Shown here: positions 26,883 to 34,854 of the stretch, piece by piece | Layout of the letters: every line of letters begins with the position of its first letter | How positions within the stretch are numbered: the first letter of the stretch is position 1 | DNA from: Gordonibacter sp034932485 | Lineage (GTDB): Bacteria; Actinomycetota; Coriobacteriia; Coriobacteriales; Eggerthellaceae | Reading direction: 5' to 3' | Assembly: GCA_034932485.1 (NCBI GenBank) | Contig: JAYFOQ010000036.1 | Coordinates: 1-64,000 of the forward strand | Length of the DNA: 64,000 nucleotides | The notes under the pieces: model-generated | The model's input: the letters and a program-made list of their open reading frames with translations, nothing else | Databases searched by the model: none | Told to the model about the DNA's origin: nothing | Made by a program: the position numbers and the translations under genes

Positions 26883-27352
26883 CCAAACAACAGGCGAAGA
26901 TCAGTGTCATCGTCCTGCCACTCGTAACGCTTTGCATCCCATATCTCGAAGTAACCTGTGTTACCTACAACGGCAACATCCTTGTCGATACCAACAACCT
27001 CACGTGCTTCTGCCGGCAGCATGATGCGGCCCGAAGCGTCAATCTCGACGTCCTTCGCGCGCGCCTTCAGCTTGCGGCGTAAACGCACATGCAAGTCGTC
27101 AGTCTCGTCGTATCCGCCGAACTTGTCCTTGAACACCTTCGCTACCCAGCTGTTAAAGCCAGTGGACTCGAAGACATAAAGGCACTCGTCTTTGGGGTTG
27201 AGGGTTACTACCAGATCGGTCGCAAGCACCTTACGGAACTTCGCAGGAAGCGAAACACGGCCCTTCGCATCGACCTTGAAGCGGAATTCACCGTTGAGAT
27301 CAACGACGTGCGTCGTTTCGGTGCCTTCCGTCTTGTCGACGAGGTCAGCCAT
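26879..27352 (-). CDS. mraZ: Transcriptional regulator MraZ
   Basis: A 157-residue protein with two SpoVT-AbrB-like half sites: EFRFKVDAKGRVSLPAKFRKVL (about residues 20-41) and DVEIDASGRIMLPAEAREVVG (about 100-120). MraZ is the DNA-binding regulator at the head of the dcw cluster, binding TGGGN repeats in its own promoter. ATG 27352 follows GGAAGGG; a longer open frame upstream runs into the promoter region and is rejected. Confidence 0.95.
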   Translation of the reverse strand: MADLVDKTEGTETTHVVDLNGEFRFKVDAKGRVSLPAKFRKVLATDLVVTLNPKDECLYVFESTGFNSWVAKVFKDKFGGYDETDDLHVRLRRKLKARAKDVEIDASGRIMLPAEAREVVGIDKDVAVVGNTGYFEIWDAKRYEWQDDDTDLRLLFG

Positions 27353-27397
27353 GCCACCCTTCCGTTTGTTGTTTCCGCTGCGCTTCCGATGCATTGC

Positions 27398-27426
27398 ATT
27401 CTATCCCACAATCCCCCACTTCGCAA
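27398..27426 (-). promoter_or_regulatory. mraZ (dcw cluster) promoter with MraZ boxes
   Basis: Minus-strand TTGCGA (-35, 27421-27426), a 17-bp spacer and TAGAAT (-10, 27398-27403). The spacer carries TGGGG (27414-27418) and TGGGA (27404-27408) exactly 10 bp apart, the spacing and sequence of MraZ operator repeats; a degenerate third copy (TGTTG) lies 10 bp further upstream over the -35 box. Start of mraZ is 46 bp downstream. Autorepression of the cluster by MraZ is inferred. Confidence 0.75.
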
Positions 27427-27715
27427 CATTTTTACGCCCTTTGGCCCCCATTTAGCCACTTTGAAACCCACCCGTTGAACTCGAATAACCCCTTTTTGCT
27501 TCTTTTGCTCAAAATGGGGTGCCATATGTGGCTGGGCTAAGAAAACGTGCCACAACATATGGGTATCCCTTTTCTCTCAAACCAAAAAACGAAGATTCCG
27601 TGTCGCTCTGCCCCACTCCGTCCCACCACCGTGTATTCTTCAAACTTCACCGCCCACTCCGCACCCGTTCAACCATTTTGTAATTTCTATTCGTTTGAGC
27701 GAAAATAAGAACAAA

Positions 27716-27731
27716 TGTTTCACGTGAAACA
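27716..27731. promoter_or_regulatory. parS centromere site (ParB binding), copy 1
   Basis: TGTTTCACGTGAAACA, the exact 16-bp consensus parS palindrome recognised by chromosomal ParB/Spo0J. It lies between genes in the non-coding stretch upstream of mraZ. ParB loading here would seed SMC/condensin and origin segregation. Confidence 0.92.
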
Positions 27732-27756
27732 TCTACTAGAACACCCCACGCATCAA

Positions 27757-27890
27757 TCGTGCGTACAGAGCGATCACCTGCGCGGGAAGATCACCTGCGC
27801 AGGGGAAATTGCGTGCACTAGGGAATCGCCTGCGCGGGGGCATTTGTCTGTACCAGGGAATCGCCTGCGCGGGGGAAATCGCCTGTACAA
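27757..27890. repeat. GC-rich tandem repeat array beside parS
   Basis: Three successive 35-bp units start at about 27790, 27825 and 27860, each beginning TC(A/G)CCTGCGC(G/A)GGGG and containing a second diverged half (G)TGCACTAGGGAA, CTGTACCAGGGAA or CCTGTACAACAGGC. Two partial half-units of about 17 bp precede them. It is thus a 17-18-bp motif organised as a 35-bp dimer. Copies are diverged and not separated by unique spacers. Composition is much more GC-rich than the flanking DNA. Confidence 0.75.
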
Positions 27891-28014
27891 CAGGCGCATT
27901 ACGCAGTTAATAGGTGGCGTCATACGGGTGCGTTGCATAACAAATTCACACTCATTGAACGACCTGATGTCTTTAATATATTAGTTATTCAATTATATAT
28001 TTGATAACCGACAG

Positions 28015-28938
28015 CTAGGCACGCGGATGGGCGCCTAAATACTCTTCGCGAAGGTGAGCACGATTCACATGAGTATATATTTGAGTGGTGGAAATATCGG
28101 AGTGACCAAGAATCTCTTGGATAACGCGCAGGTCGGCACCACCTTCCAACATATGGGTGGCAAACGAATGGCGCAGCGTGTGGGGATGAAGGTTTGCGAC
28201 ACCGATAGCGCGACCAGCTTCGGCAACAAGAGTATGCACACTCTGTCGCGTTAGGCGACCTCCTCGTGCGTTCAAAAACACAGCCGCAGTGGATTTTGCA
28301 TAAGGTTTTGCCAAAACGGGACGAACCTGTTCGAAGTAATCAATTAGAGCCGCAAGCGCAGCGCCCGAAATAGGAGCAATGCGATCTTTGCCCCCCTTGC
28401 CAACAATGCGCAGGTATCCCTCGTCAAGGACACAATCTCCCCGGTCAAGACCCGTGCACTCGCTTACGCGCAAACCGCAACCATACAGCACCTCCAAAAT
28501 GGTTCGATTACGCATGATTAAAGGAGTTTGATCGGCGCAAGAATTTATCATGTCGTCAATCTGTGACACCGTTAACACATCTGGTAGACGTTCGGGAGGC
28601 TTGGGTAGCTGCACCGTATCGGTAGGATTCCGAGAAGAATAGCCTTCTCGCACTAAAAAGCGATGAAAGCCTTTTACCACCGATATGCGTCGATCGATAC
28701 TGCTCGTGGCATACTCACGCGCCACTAGGTCAGCCTCATATGCCACCACTTCCGTACGGTCGATTTCGTCGATGGAAAGAATGTTGTGTTCACCCAAAAA
28801 AGCTACGTAATCTTTGAGATCGTGCGTATAGGCAGAAACAGTCAACGGTGAACTCCCCCGCTCAACACGTAAATAGGTAAGATACTCTCCCACCAGAGGG
28901 TGTAATGCATGCGAGACCCCGTCTATCCCGTTCGCCAT
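28015..28938 (-). CDS. xerD: Tyrosine recombinase, XerC/XerD type
   Basis: A 307-residue site-specific recombinase. The N-terminal SAM-like core-binding domain runs to about residue 100 (EYLTYLRVERGSSPLTVSAYTHDLKDY). Catalytic residues: Arg in LYGCGLRVSECTGL, Lys in VGKGGKDR, HxxR in HPHTLRHSFATHML, His in LGHSDISTTQIYTHV with the Tyr nucleophile. Size and closeness to XerD (GKGGKDRIAPI) suggest chromosome-dimer resolution at dif rather than an integrase; no mobile genes are nearby. XerC and XerD cannot be separated with certainty. ATG 28938 has AGGGAG at good spacing. Confidence 0.88.
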   Translation of the reverse strand: MANGIDGVSHALHPLVGEYLTYLRVERGSSPLTVSAYTHDLKDYVAFLGEHNILSIDEIDRTEVVAYEADLVAREYATSSIDRRISVVKGFHRFLVREGYSSRNPTDTVQLPKPPERLPDVLTVSQIDDMINSCADQTPLIMRNRTILEVLYGCGLRVSECTGLDRGDCVLDEGYLRIVGKGGKDRIAPISGAALAALIDYFEQVRPVLAKPYAKSTAAVFLNARGGRLTRQSVHTLVAEAGRAIGVANLHPHTLRHSFATHMLEGGADLRVIQEILGHSDISTTQIYTHVNRAHLREEYLGAHPRA

Positions 28939-29113
28939 AACTTCTCCCTTATAATGCTGCGACCCTTCATTCTGGAAAACTTGCATTTTCCCAGCGAATG
29001 CGCCCCTCTAACTGCTCGCCTTGGGTACTTTTTGGGTTATTTTTTCAGTTTACTAGAAAACCAAACGACCCGCAGCCTGTCTACAATTTCATCTGTCAGA
29101 AACGTAAGTAAGC

Positions 29114-29119
29114 TATAAT
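29114..29119 (+). promoter_or_regulatory. Putative -10 box for the DUF1846 gene
   Basis: A perfect TATAAT lies 89 bp before the gene; the -35 region has only a weak match (CTGTCA-like). The short T-rich and A-rich stretch at 29030-29060 separates it from the divergent recombinase gene. Confidence 0.4.
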
Positions 29120-29208
29120 CATAAGCGGTGCCTAAGGCTCGAAGTGGGCAACATGGCACCGTATGTTCATCACGTTTCTCGCAACCACGAAAGGGGTGCC
29201 GCAATCCC

Positions 29209-30687
29209 ATGCGCATCGGATTCGACAACGAAAAGTACATCGCGCTACAAGCAGAGCATATCCGCGACCGTATTGCCCAGTTCGGAGGCAAGCTGTATCT
29301 AGAGTTTGGCGGAAAGTTGTTCGACGATTACCACGCTGCGCGTGTACTGCCCGGCTTTGAGCCCGATTCCAAAATTCGCATGCTCAAGCAACTGGTTGAC
29401 GACGTGGAGATTATTATCGCCATCAATGCAAACGATATCGAGAAGTCCAAACAGCGCGGAGACTTAGGAATTACCTACGACGAAGACCTGCTTCGTCTAA
29501 TGGATATTTTCCGCGGCATGGGCTTTTACGTGGGAAGCGTGGTTGTTACCCATTACGCAAGTCAGCCCGATGCCGACGCGTTCCGCCGCCGTCTTGAGAG
29601 TTTGGGTGTTAAAACCCACATCCATCGCCCCATTGCTGGTTATCCTTATGATATTGATCACATTGTTAGCGCCGAGGGTTACGGCAAAAACGAGTACATC
29701 GAAACCACTCGCCCCCTTGTAGTGGTAACAGCCCCTGGCCCTGGTAGTGGGAAAATGGCCACCTGCCTATCGCAGCTCTATCACGAACACGAACGTGGCG
29801 TAGCAGCCGGCTATGCAAAGTACGAAACCTTCCCCATCTGGAATCTACCGCTAAAACACCCCGTAAACATCGCTTACGAGGCTGCCACCGTCGACCTTGA
29901 CGATGTGAACGCTATCGATCCTTTCCATTTGGAAGCCTACGGTAAAACCACCGTGAACTACAATCGCGACATTGAAACGTATCCCGTATTAAAAACTATG
30001 ATGGAACGCATTTCCGGCGCATGCCCCTACAAGTCGCCCACCGATATGGGCGTGAATATGGCAGGCATGGCCATTACCGACGACGAGGCCGTAAGCGAGG
30101 CCGCCAAGATGGAAATTGTGCGCCGCTACTTCCAGACCGCAGTCGAGGTGAAGCGCACCGGCATCGGCGAGGACCAGGTGGAAAAGCTGGAACTGTTGAT
30201 GAACCAAGCCGGCGTAAGCACGAATCTCTCGCCCGCTCGCAGCGCAGCCCTGTGGAAGGAAGAGGTTACGGGCGCGCCTGCTGGCGCCATGGTGTTGCCC
30301 AACGGCAAGGTAGTAACCGGCAAGACCTCTGCACTGCTGGGTGCTGCATCATCGCTGATGATCAACGCACTGAAGGAGCTAGCTGGAACTGGTGACGTTG
30401 ACGTAATTAGCGACGAGGTTATCGAGCCCATCTGCCACCTAAAAACCGAGCACCTGAATCATCAGAACCCACGACTGCATTCAGACGAGACACTACTTGC
30501 TCTGTCGATTAGCTCCGCCGCAAACCCCTTGGCTGCCGAGATCATTGACCATACCGGCGAACTGCGCGGGTGTGACGCTTTCTTTAGCGTAATAATCTCG
30601 TCAACCGACGAGAAACTCTACCGCACATTGGGTATTAATGTTTGCTGCGAGCCAAAGTACGAAATGCATCGGTACTACCACAAGTAA
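29209..30687 (+). CDS. DUF1846 (UPF0371) family protein
   Basis: A 492-residue protein, full length for the family, with the characteristic start MRIGFDNEKYIALQAEHI...FGGKLYLEFGGKLFDDYHAARVLPGF. Other conserved segments are APGPGSGKMATCLSQLYHE, which looks like a phosphate-binding loop, and SPTDMGVNMAG. The biochemical role of the family is not known to me; it is soluble and widespread in Firmicutes and Actinobacteria. ATG 29209 is chosen because similarity starts exactly there; AAAGGGG lies 12 nt upstream. A rho-independent terminator follows. Confidence 0.88.
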   Translation: MRIGFDNEKYIALQAEHIRDRIAQFGGKLYLEFGGKLFDDYHAARVLPGFEPDSKIRMLKQLVDDVEIIIAINANDIEKSKQRGDLGITYDEDLLRLMDIFRGMGFYVGSVVVTHYASQPDADAFRRRLESLGVKTHIHRPIAGYPYDIDHIVSAEGYGKNEYIETTRPLVVVTAPGPGSGKMATCLSQLYHEHERGVAAGYAKYETFPIWNLPLKHPVNIAYEAATVDLDDVNAIDPFHLEAYGKTTVNYNRDIETYPVLKTMMERISGACPYKSPTDMGVNMAGMAITDDEAVSEAAKMEIVRRYFQTAVEVKRTGIGEDQVEKLELLMNQAGVSTNLSPARSAALWKEEVTGAPAGAMVLPNGKVVTGKTSALLGAASSLMINALKELAGTGDVDVISDEVIEPICHLKTEHLNHQNPRLHSDETLLALSISSAANPLAAEIIDHTGELRGCDAFFSVIISSTDEKLYRTLGINVCCEPKYEMHRYYHK

Positions 30688-30729
30688 GCCGTTTTGCGTT
30701 GTAGTGCGTTTGAGAGAAGCGAAGCTCAA

Positions 30730-30766
30730 GCACCCTTGTCTTTCAAAAGGACAAGGGTGCTTTTTT
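30730..30766 (+). terminator. Rho-independent terminator after the DUF1846 gene
   Basis: Perfect 11-bp stem GCACCCTTGTC/GACAAGGGTGC with a 9-nt loop, followed by six T. The stop codon of the opposing broken gene lies in the T tract. Confidence 0.9.
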
Positions 30767-31440
30767 ACGACCCGACTTTGACGATCCAAGGGAATATCGA
30801 CGAGGCATCCGGCAGCGCATCCCCCAACGTCAGCTCCATGTCGACATTGTTCGTTTTCGTTTGACTCTCGTCCATCTTATAGGGCTGCACATGCATTACT
30901 GCCTGGTACTCGTCCACATCAAGAGGGCGCGAGAGTGTAATATGCTGGATAGTTTTCCAGGAGGAACCAGCTCAGAGGAATATAAAGTCTCTCCGGTATC
31001 CTTTAGACGCAATTCAAACGTCAGATAATATTTGGCATCATTGGCATCAGGATTGCTGGAATTTACCGTTATCTCAGTCTGACCCGCGGGCACTTCAATC
31101 TTCTGCCAACCAGGAATGGCAATACCACTCGAAGCGGCCTGCTGTTCGGGCTCTTGATACTCCCCCGCACTCGGATCGATGCCTAATTGCTTTTGCATCT
31201 GGGAAGCTTCGGGAGACGAAAGTGGATTAAACGCTACCACACCAGCCACAACTGCCACTACCAGAACTACACCGATCACTATGGCAGCAATAGCGCCGCC
31301 CGACAGACCGGCTGCCACAGTTGCAGCGCCAGCAGCGGTCGTAGTAGTGGCCGCAGACGAACCCGAAGTAACTGCGACAACACCGGTAACTGACGACGGG
31401 TCGACAGGAACGTCAACTTGAATCTTATTGGCATCGACAT
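30765..31440 (-). pseudogene. Frameshifted membrane-anchored protein (coriobacterial type), two apparent lesions
   Basis: Reading on the minus strand from a good start (AGGAAGG before ATG 31440), the first codons run out of frame; one base more after ATG would give VDANKIQVDVPVDPSS and an open frame through a Ser/Ala/Thr-rich stretch, a membrane segment (AAIVIGVVLVVAVVAGVVAF) and an extracellular domain (GWQKIEVPAGQTEITV, YYLTFELRLKDTGETLYSSELVPPGK). At about 30950, a run of four A seems one base short: restoring it continues as TIQHITLSRPLDVDEYQAVMHVQPYKMDE to a stop at 30765. Without repair the second part is lost to a wrong-frame tail. I recall similar small beta-domain proteins from Coriobacteriia but no function. 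Either a pseudogene or two sequencing errors; a GTG at 31318 could start a shorter product. Confidence 0.7.
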
Positions 31441-31453
31441 GAAACCTTCCTGC

Positions 31454-31482
31454 AAAATACGTCAGGACAAACGTTTAGTCAA
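31454..31482 (-). promoter_or_regulatory. Promoter of the frameshifted gene
   Basis: TTGACT (31477-31482), 17-bp spacer, TATTTT (31454-31459) on the minus strand, just before AGGAAGG and ATG 31440. An intact promoter and ribosome binding site suggest that the lesions in the gene are recent or artefactual. Confidence 0.6.
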
Positions 31483-31645
31483 GCATTTTAATGCATGCTT
31501 AGTATTTTTTGCATATTGATAAATACCAGATAGAAACTAGGGTTTATAAGATAAGGCTTTCGATAAGGACCTGCTATTCCCCTCCGAACAAGATTTGACA
31601 CTTCCGTAGAAGTTCCCATAATCTGCGAAAGCACGCTCGCCGGTA

Positions 31646-32617
31646 CTAGAAGAACACTTTTGCGGCGTGTTCGTAGAATCCTTCGTGTTGATAGCGCAAA
31701 AGAATCGTAGGAGCATCGCCGCGTCGCACATAGACACGACGTACTCGCCGATCGAAGCGCAGCGGATCACCGTCGGCGAATAACGTAGCCTCGCTATAAT
31801 CACGATTGTGCGATAGATCCATTTCCACCACATCGCTCGACGCGGTAACAATGGCCCGCGAACGCAGGGTATGGGGCGCCAACGGAACCGCAACCAACCC
31901 CGAAAATCCAGGCGACACGAGGGGTCCTCCCGCTGAAAGCGCATAGGCTGTTGAACCGGTGGCAGTAGCCACCACCAGTCCATCACCGCGCATGTCGGCA
32001 ACGTGAACACCAGCGATATCCAGACCGAAATCAATAATACGGCCGTTTGATCCGCGCGTTACCGCAAGTTCGTTTAAGGCAAAGAACGTACGAGCATCCG
32101 GACCACACGGGAAGCCAGAGGGCATACACTCTATTTCTTTTTCCTCAGGGTTCTCATCCTGATAAGTCTTTCTCTCGGTATCGCAGGCAGCAAATTCTTG
32201 CACATCATCAACCCACGGGTCACACTCACCCTCGCACACCACATCAATACGCAAATTCGTGCGTTGCTCAGCTATCACATCGCCAGCCAAAGCGGCCGCC
32301 GTAATGGATACCACACCCTCTTCGCTTGAGTTCGCCAAAAAGCCCAATCGTCCAAAGTTGATTCCCAGTATAGGAACGCCCGATGTGCCGATCTGGCGAG
32401 CGGTGCGCAGGATGGTTCCGTCGCCGCCCAGCACCACAACCATCTGCGCACCAGCAGCCAACGCTTCGTTTAGTGCGTTGTGGTCATAGTGTACTGATAA
32501 ATCGGAAGAATCAACCAGCGTATAGCCCACACCCTGAGTTGCCAGATAGGTAGCCAACAGCAACGATGCGTCCACGGCCTGCGAGTTGGAATTATTGCGT
32601 ACGATGAGGATGTGCAT
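31646..32617 (-). CDS. nadK: NAD kinase
   Basis: A 323-residue NAD kinase making NADP. The phosphate-binding GGDGT motif is in VVVLGGDGTILRTARQI, with GINFGRLGFLA, ALNELAVTRGSNG, and GDGLVVATATGSTAYALSAGGPLVSP following. Between RIDVVCEGEC and FFALNEL there are about 45 residues where most family members have around ten; this acidic insertion contains five cysteines. It lies divergently from murJ with 67 bp between starts. ATG 32617 has AAGA upstream, a weak site. Confidence 0.92.
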   Translation of the reverse strand: MHILIVRNNSNSQAVDASLLLATYLATQGVGYTLVDSSDLSVHYDHNALNEALAAGAQMVVVLGGDGTILRTARQIGTSGVPILGINFGRLGFLANSSEEGVVSITAAALAGDVIAEQRTNLRIDVVCEGECDPWVDDVQEFAACDTERKTYQDENPEEKEIECMPSGFPCGPDARTFFALNELAVTRGSNGRIIDFGLDIAGVHVADMRGDGLVVATATGSTAYALSAGGPLVSPGFSGLVAVPLAPHTLRSRAIVTASSDVVEMDLSHNRDYSEATLFADGDPLRFDRRVRRVYVRRGDAPTILLRYQHEGFYEHAAKVFF

Positions 32618-32684
32618 GAGGGTCTTCTTTCCCAGTTTGCTATGATGGGGTCATTATATCCGATACGCCAGAAAGCGTCCGTCC

Positions 32685-34778
32685 ATGACCGACAAGCTCG
32701 CACGAGCTCAACATACACACACTTCCGATCTCACACCATCGTGCGCGCCAGCAGCTCCTCTCCAGGAGCCCCCTTCGCGCACGGCTCCCTCGCATGCGCG
32801 CGTAGCTGACCCCGGCTCCACCTCAGAAATACGGGTAGGCGGTCGACACGCCGGTCTGGATCGCACCGCTATTGCCGCTGCCGTAGCTAGGAAAGTTATG
32901 CCTCGGCCCGAACCACGCATCGATCCGGCAAGCGCAAAAGGCCGTTTGCGCAGCGCTGCGCCAGGTGAAACATCGGAAATACATATCGGCGGCAACCACG
33001 CAGGACCAGATCGTACGGTATTGCGCGACCCGTTTGAGCCCCAAACACCCGACCCCCGTAGGGTGCAAAAAGACACGCTCCCCCCTGGGACTACCGGAAA
33101 AATTCGCATAAGTGGTCGCCATACCGGAACCGATAAAACAATCGCCGCCGTATCGCAACCCCAAACAGAGGATACCGCAGCATCCATTGGGTCATCTGCG
33201 GCACTCATCAGTCTTTGCGTATTGGCATCACGCGTAACTGGCTTCATCCGCACTTGGGCTATGGCATTTGCTCTTGGATCCACGCTACTATCCAGCTCTT
33301 ACCAAGTAGCAAACAATCTGCCAAATCAGTTGTATGAGTTAGTGGTTGGAGGCATGCTGGTCACCGCATTCCTCCCCGTGTACTTATCGGTGAAAAAAAA
33401 GCTGGGGGCCGAAGCAGGTAATCGCTATGCCTCAAACCTACTTTCCCTCGTAGTGCTTTTTCTCGGGATAGTCTCGCTGGGCTGCATGGCATTTCCCGCA
33501 CAGGCCATCTTTACTCAAAGCTTCATGAGCAACCAAGCCGAGATGTCCACCTCGGTGTACTTCTTCCAATTCTTCGCCATACAAATTGTATTCTATGGCG
33601 TAAGTGCCATTGTTTCTGGCCTACTTAACGCAAATAGAGATTACCTCTGGTCGTCCATCGCGCCGGTTGCGAACAACGTCATCGTAATAGGCACATTCCT
33701 TGCGTATGCGTTCATTGCGCCCAGCGATCCTCAGCTGGCCTTGCTGATAATTGCCATTGGCAACCCACTTGGTGTATTCATCCAAATGGCTATTCAGCTA
33801 CCCGCACTCAAGCGCAACGGTATCCGCATTCGCCCACGTATCGATTTTCATGACCCCGCACTGAGAGAAACCCTTGCGATAGGCGTTCCAGCCGTTATCG
33901 TAATGCTAGGGTCGTTCGCCGTCGTATCAGTTCAGCAGGCCGCATCGCTAGTTTTCACCGAAAGCGGCCCTTCCATTCTTGCTTATTCACGTCTATGGTT
34001 CACGCTTCCCTATGCGTTTTTGGCGGTACCTATTACTACCGCTATGTTCACTGAACTTGCAGACATGCAATCCGAGGATAATATCGAAGGTGTAAAAAAA
34101 GGCATTGTCTCGGGAACAAACCAAATCCTCTTCTTCATGGTTCCTTTTGCCCTGTATCTTATCGTATTCTCTTCACCACTTATTACTCTGTACCACGCTG
34201 GCGCCTTTACTATTGCGAACATTCTGTCTATCTCGAATTACCTTGCCGTGTTCGCCCTCGCGCTACCGTTTTACGCCGTGAATACCTACCTCCAGAAAGT
34301 GTTTAGCAGCCTGCGCAAAATGACCGCGTTTGCCTGCTTCAATATAGGCGCAGCCTTGGTGCAGATAGCCTTAACTGCCGGAGCGGCATTTTTGGTTTCA
34401 CGGGGCAATACCAACTTACCCATCGAGACTATTGCGCTGGCTGAACTTGCATTTTACCTCGTAAGCGACCTCTGTTTGTTCCTATACCTACGTAAGCACC
34501 TAGGAGCTTTCGGGCTTCGTTCGACAATTCGTGCGTTTGCCACCGCCCTGCTACTGGGAGCATTGGGTGCAGCGGTTGGGTTTGCCATACAGTTTTTACT
34601 AGGAGCGTTTATCGAACCACTAAACGGATCTATTTTTCAAGCATTGGCCTACCTTGCCCTGAGCGGCATTCCAGCTCTTGTTATCACGTTCGGACTTGCC
34701 CTTAAATTGAAGGTACCCGAGGCCGCATTTGTTGGATCGATTGCCAGCAAGATAAAAGGCAAACTGAGCCGAGCATAA
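32685..34778 (+). CDS. murJ: Lipid II flippase MurJ (MviN) with N-terminal repeat extension
   Basis: A 697-residue protein. Residues from about 168 to the end are a MATE-like MurJ core with about 14 membrane segments (SRVTGFIRTWAMAFALG, NLPNQLYELVVGGMLVTAFLPVY, TYLQKVFSSLRKMTAF), which moves lipid II across the membrane. The first about 165 residues are a hydrophilic, Pro/Arg-rich cytoplasmic extension holding three copies of a 16-residue motif, consensus T(S/G)(E/K)I(R/H)(V/I)(G/S)G(R/N)H(A/T)G-D(R/K)T, at about 46-61, 96-111 and 137-152. MurJ is normally 500-550 residues without such a segment. ATG 32685 has only a weak ribosome binding site. Confidence 0.92.
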   Translation: MTDKLARAQHTHTSDLTPSCAPAAPLQEPPSRTAPSHARVADPGSTSEIRVGGRHAGLDRTAIAAAVARKVMPRPEPRIDPASAKGRLRSAAPGETSEIHIGGNHAGPDRTVLRDPFEPQTPDPRRVQKDTLPPGTTGKIRISGRHTGTDKTIAAVSQPQTEDTAASIGSSAALISLCVLASRVTGFIRTWAMAFALGSTLLSSSYQVANNLPNQLYELVVGGMLVTAFLPVYLSVKKKLGAEAGNRYASNLLSLVVLFLGIVSLGCMAFPAQAIFTQSFMSNQAEMSTSVYFFQFFAIQIVFYGVSAIVSGLLNANRDYLWSSIAPVANNVIVIGTFLAYAFIAPSDPQLALLIIAIGNPLGVFIQMAIQLPALKRNGIRIRPRIDFHDPALRETLAIGVPAVIVMLGSFAVVSVQQAASLVFTESGPSILAYSRLWFTLPYAFLAVPITTAMFTELADMQSEDNIEGVKKGIVSGTNQILFFMVPFALYLIVFSSPLITLYHAGAFTIANILSISNYLAVFALALPFYAVNTYLQKVFSSLRKMTAFACFNIGAALVQIALTAGAAFLVSRGNTNLPIETIALAELAFYLVSDLCLFLYLRKHLGAFGLRSTIRAFATALLLGALGAAVGFAIQFLLGAFIEPLNGSIFQALAYLALSGIPALVITFGLALKLKVPEAAFVGSIASKIKGKLSRA

Positions 34779-34781
34779 ACA

Positions 34782-34825
34782 AAAGGGGTCTGCTATCTCA
34801 CAAATGATCGACAGCAGACCCCTTT
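34782..34825. terminator. Terminator between convergent murJ and asnB
   Basis: A perfect 13-bp stem (AAAGGGGTCTGCT / AGCAGACCCCTTT) with an 18-nt loop. Read on the minus strand it is followed by TTTTGTTTA; the plus-strand T run is short. Probably bidirectional. Confidence 0.75.
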
Positions 34826-34854
34826 CAGCCATAAACTTACTCAAAAAGTGGGCA

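Larger units (their letters stand above)
27427..28014. other. Non-coding region between mraZ and the XerD-like gene
   Basis: A 588-bp gap with no convincing gene. It holds a perfect parS (27716-27731) and, 25 bp further on, a GC-rich tandem repeat (about 27757-27890); the last 100 bp before the recombinase stop are AT-rich. A plus-strand open frame of 89 codons through the repeat lacks a ribosome binding site and is not called. Confidence 0.7.

Noticed and set aside
27757..27890. Repeat array as a CRISPR
   Set aside because: Units are contiguous and diverged, with no unique spacers of constant length, and no cas genes are nearby.
27715..27984. Plus-strand open frame of 89 codons starting within the parS
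   Set aside because: No ribosome binding site, the start codon overlaps parS, and the sequence is made by the tandem repeat.
28015..28938. XerD-like gene as phage or island integrase
   Set aside because: Size and catalytic region look like chromosomal XerC/D, and there is no att-like duplication or mobile gene cargo around it.
30896..31318. Intact 140-residue protein starting at GTG 31318
   Set aside because: The similarity-like sequence extends upstream in the same frame and continues downstream in another frame, so this is part of a broken gene.
32685..33283. Minus-strand open frames opposite the MurJ extension
   Set aside because: They are shadows of a proline- and arginine-rich coding stretch; the repeat is in frame only for MurJ.
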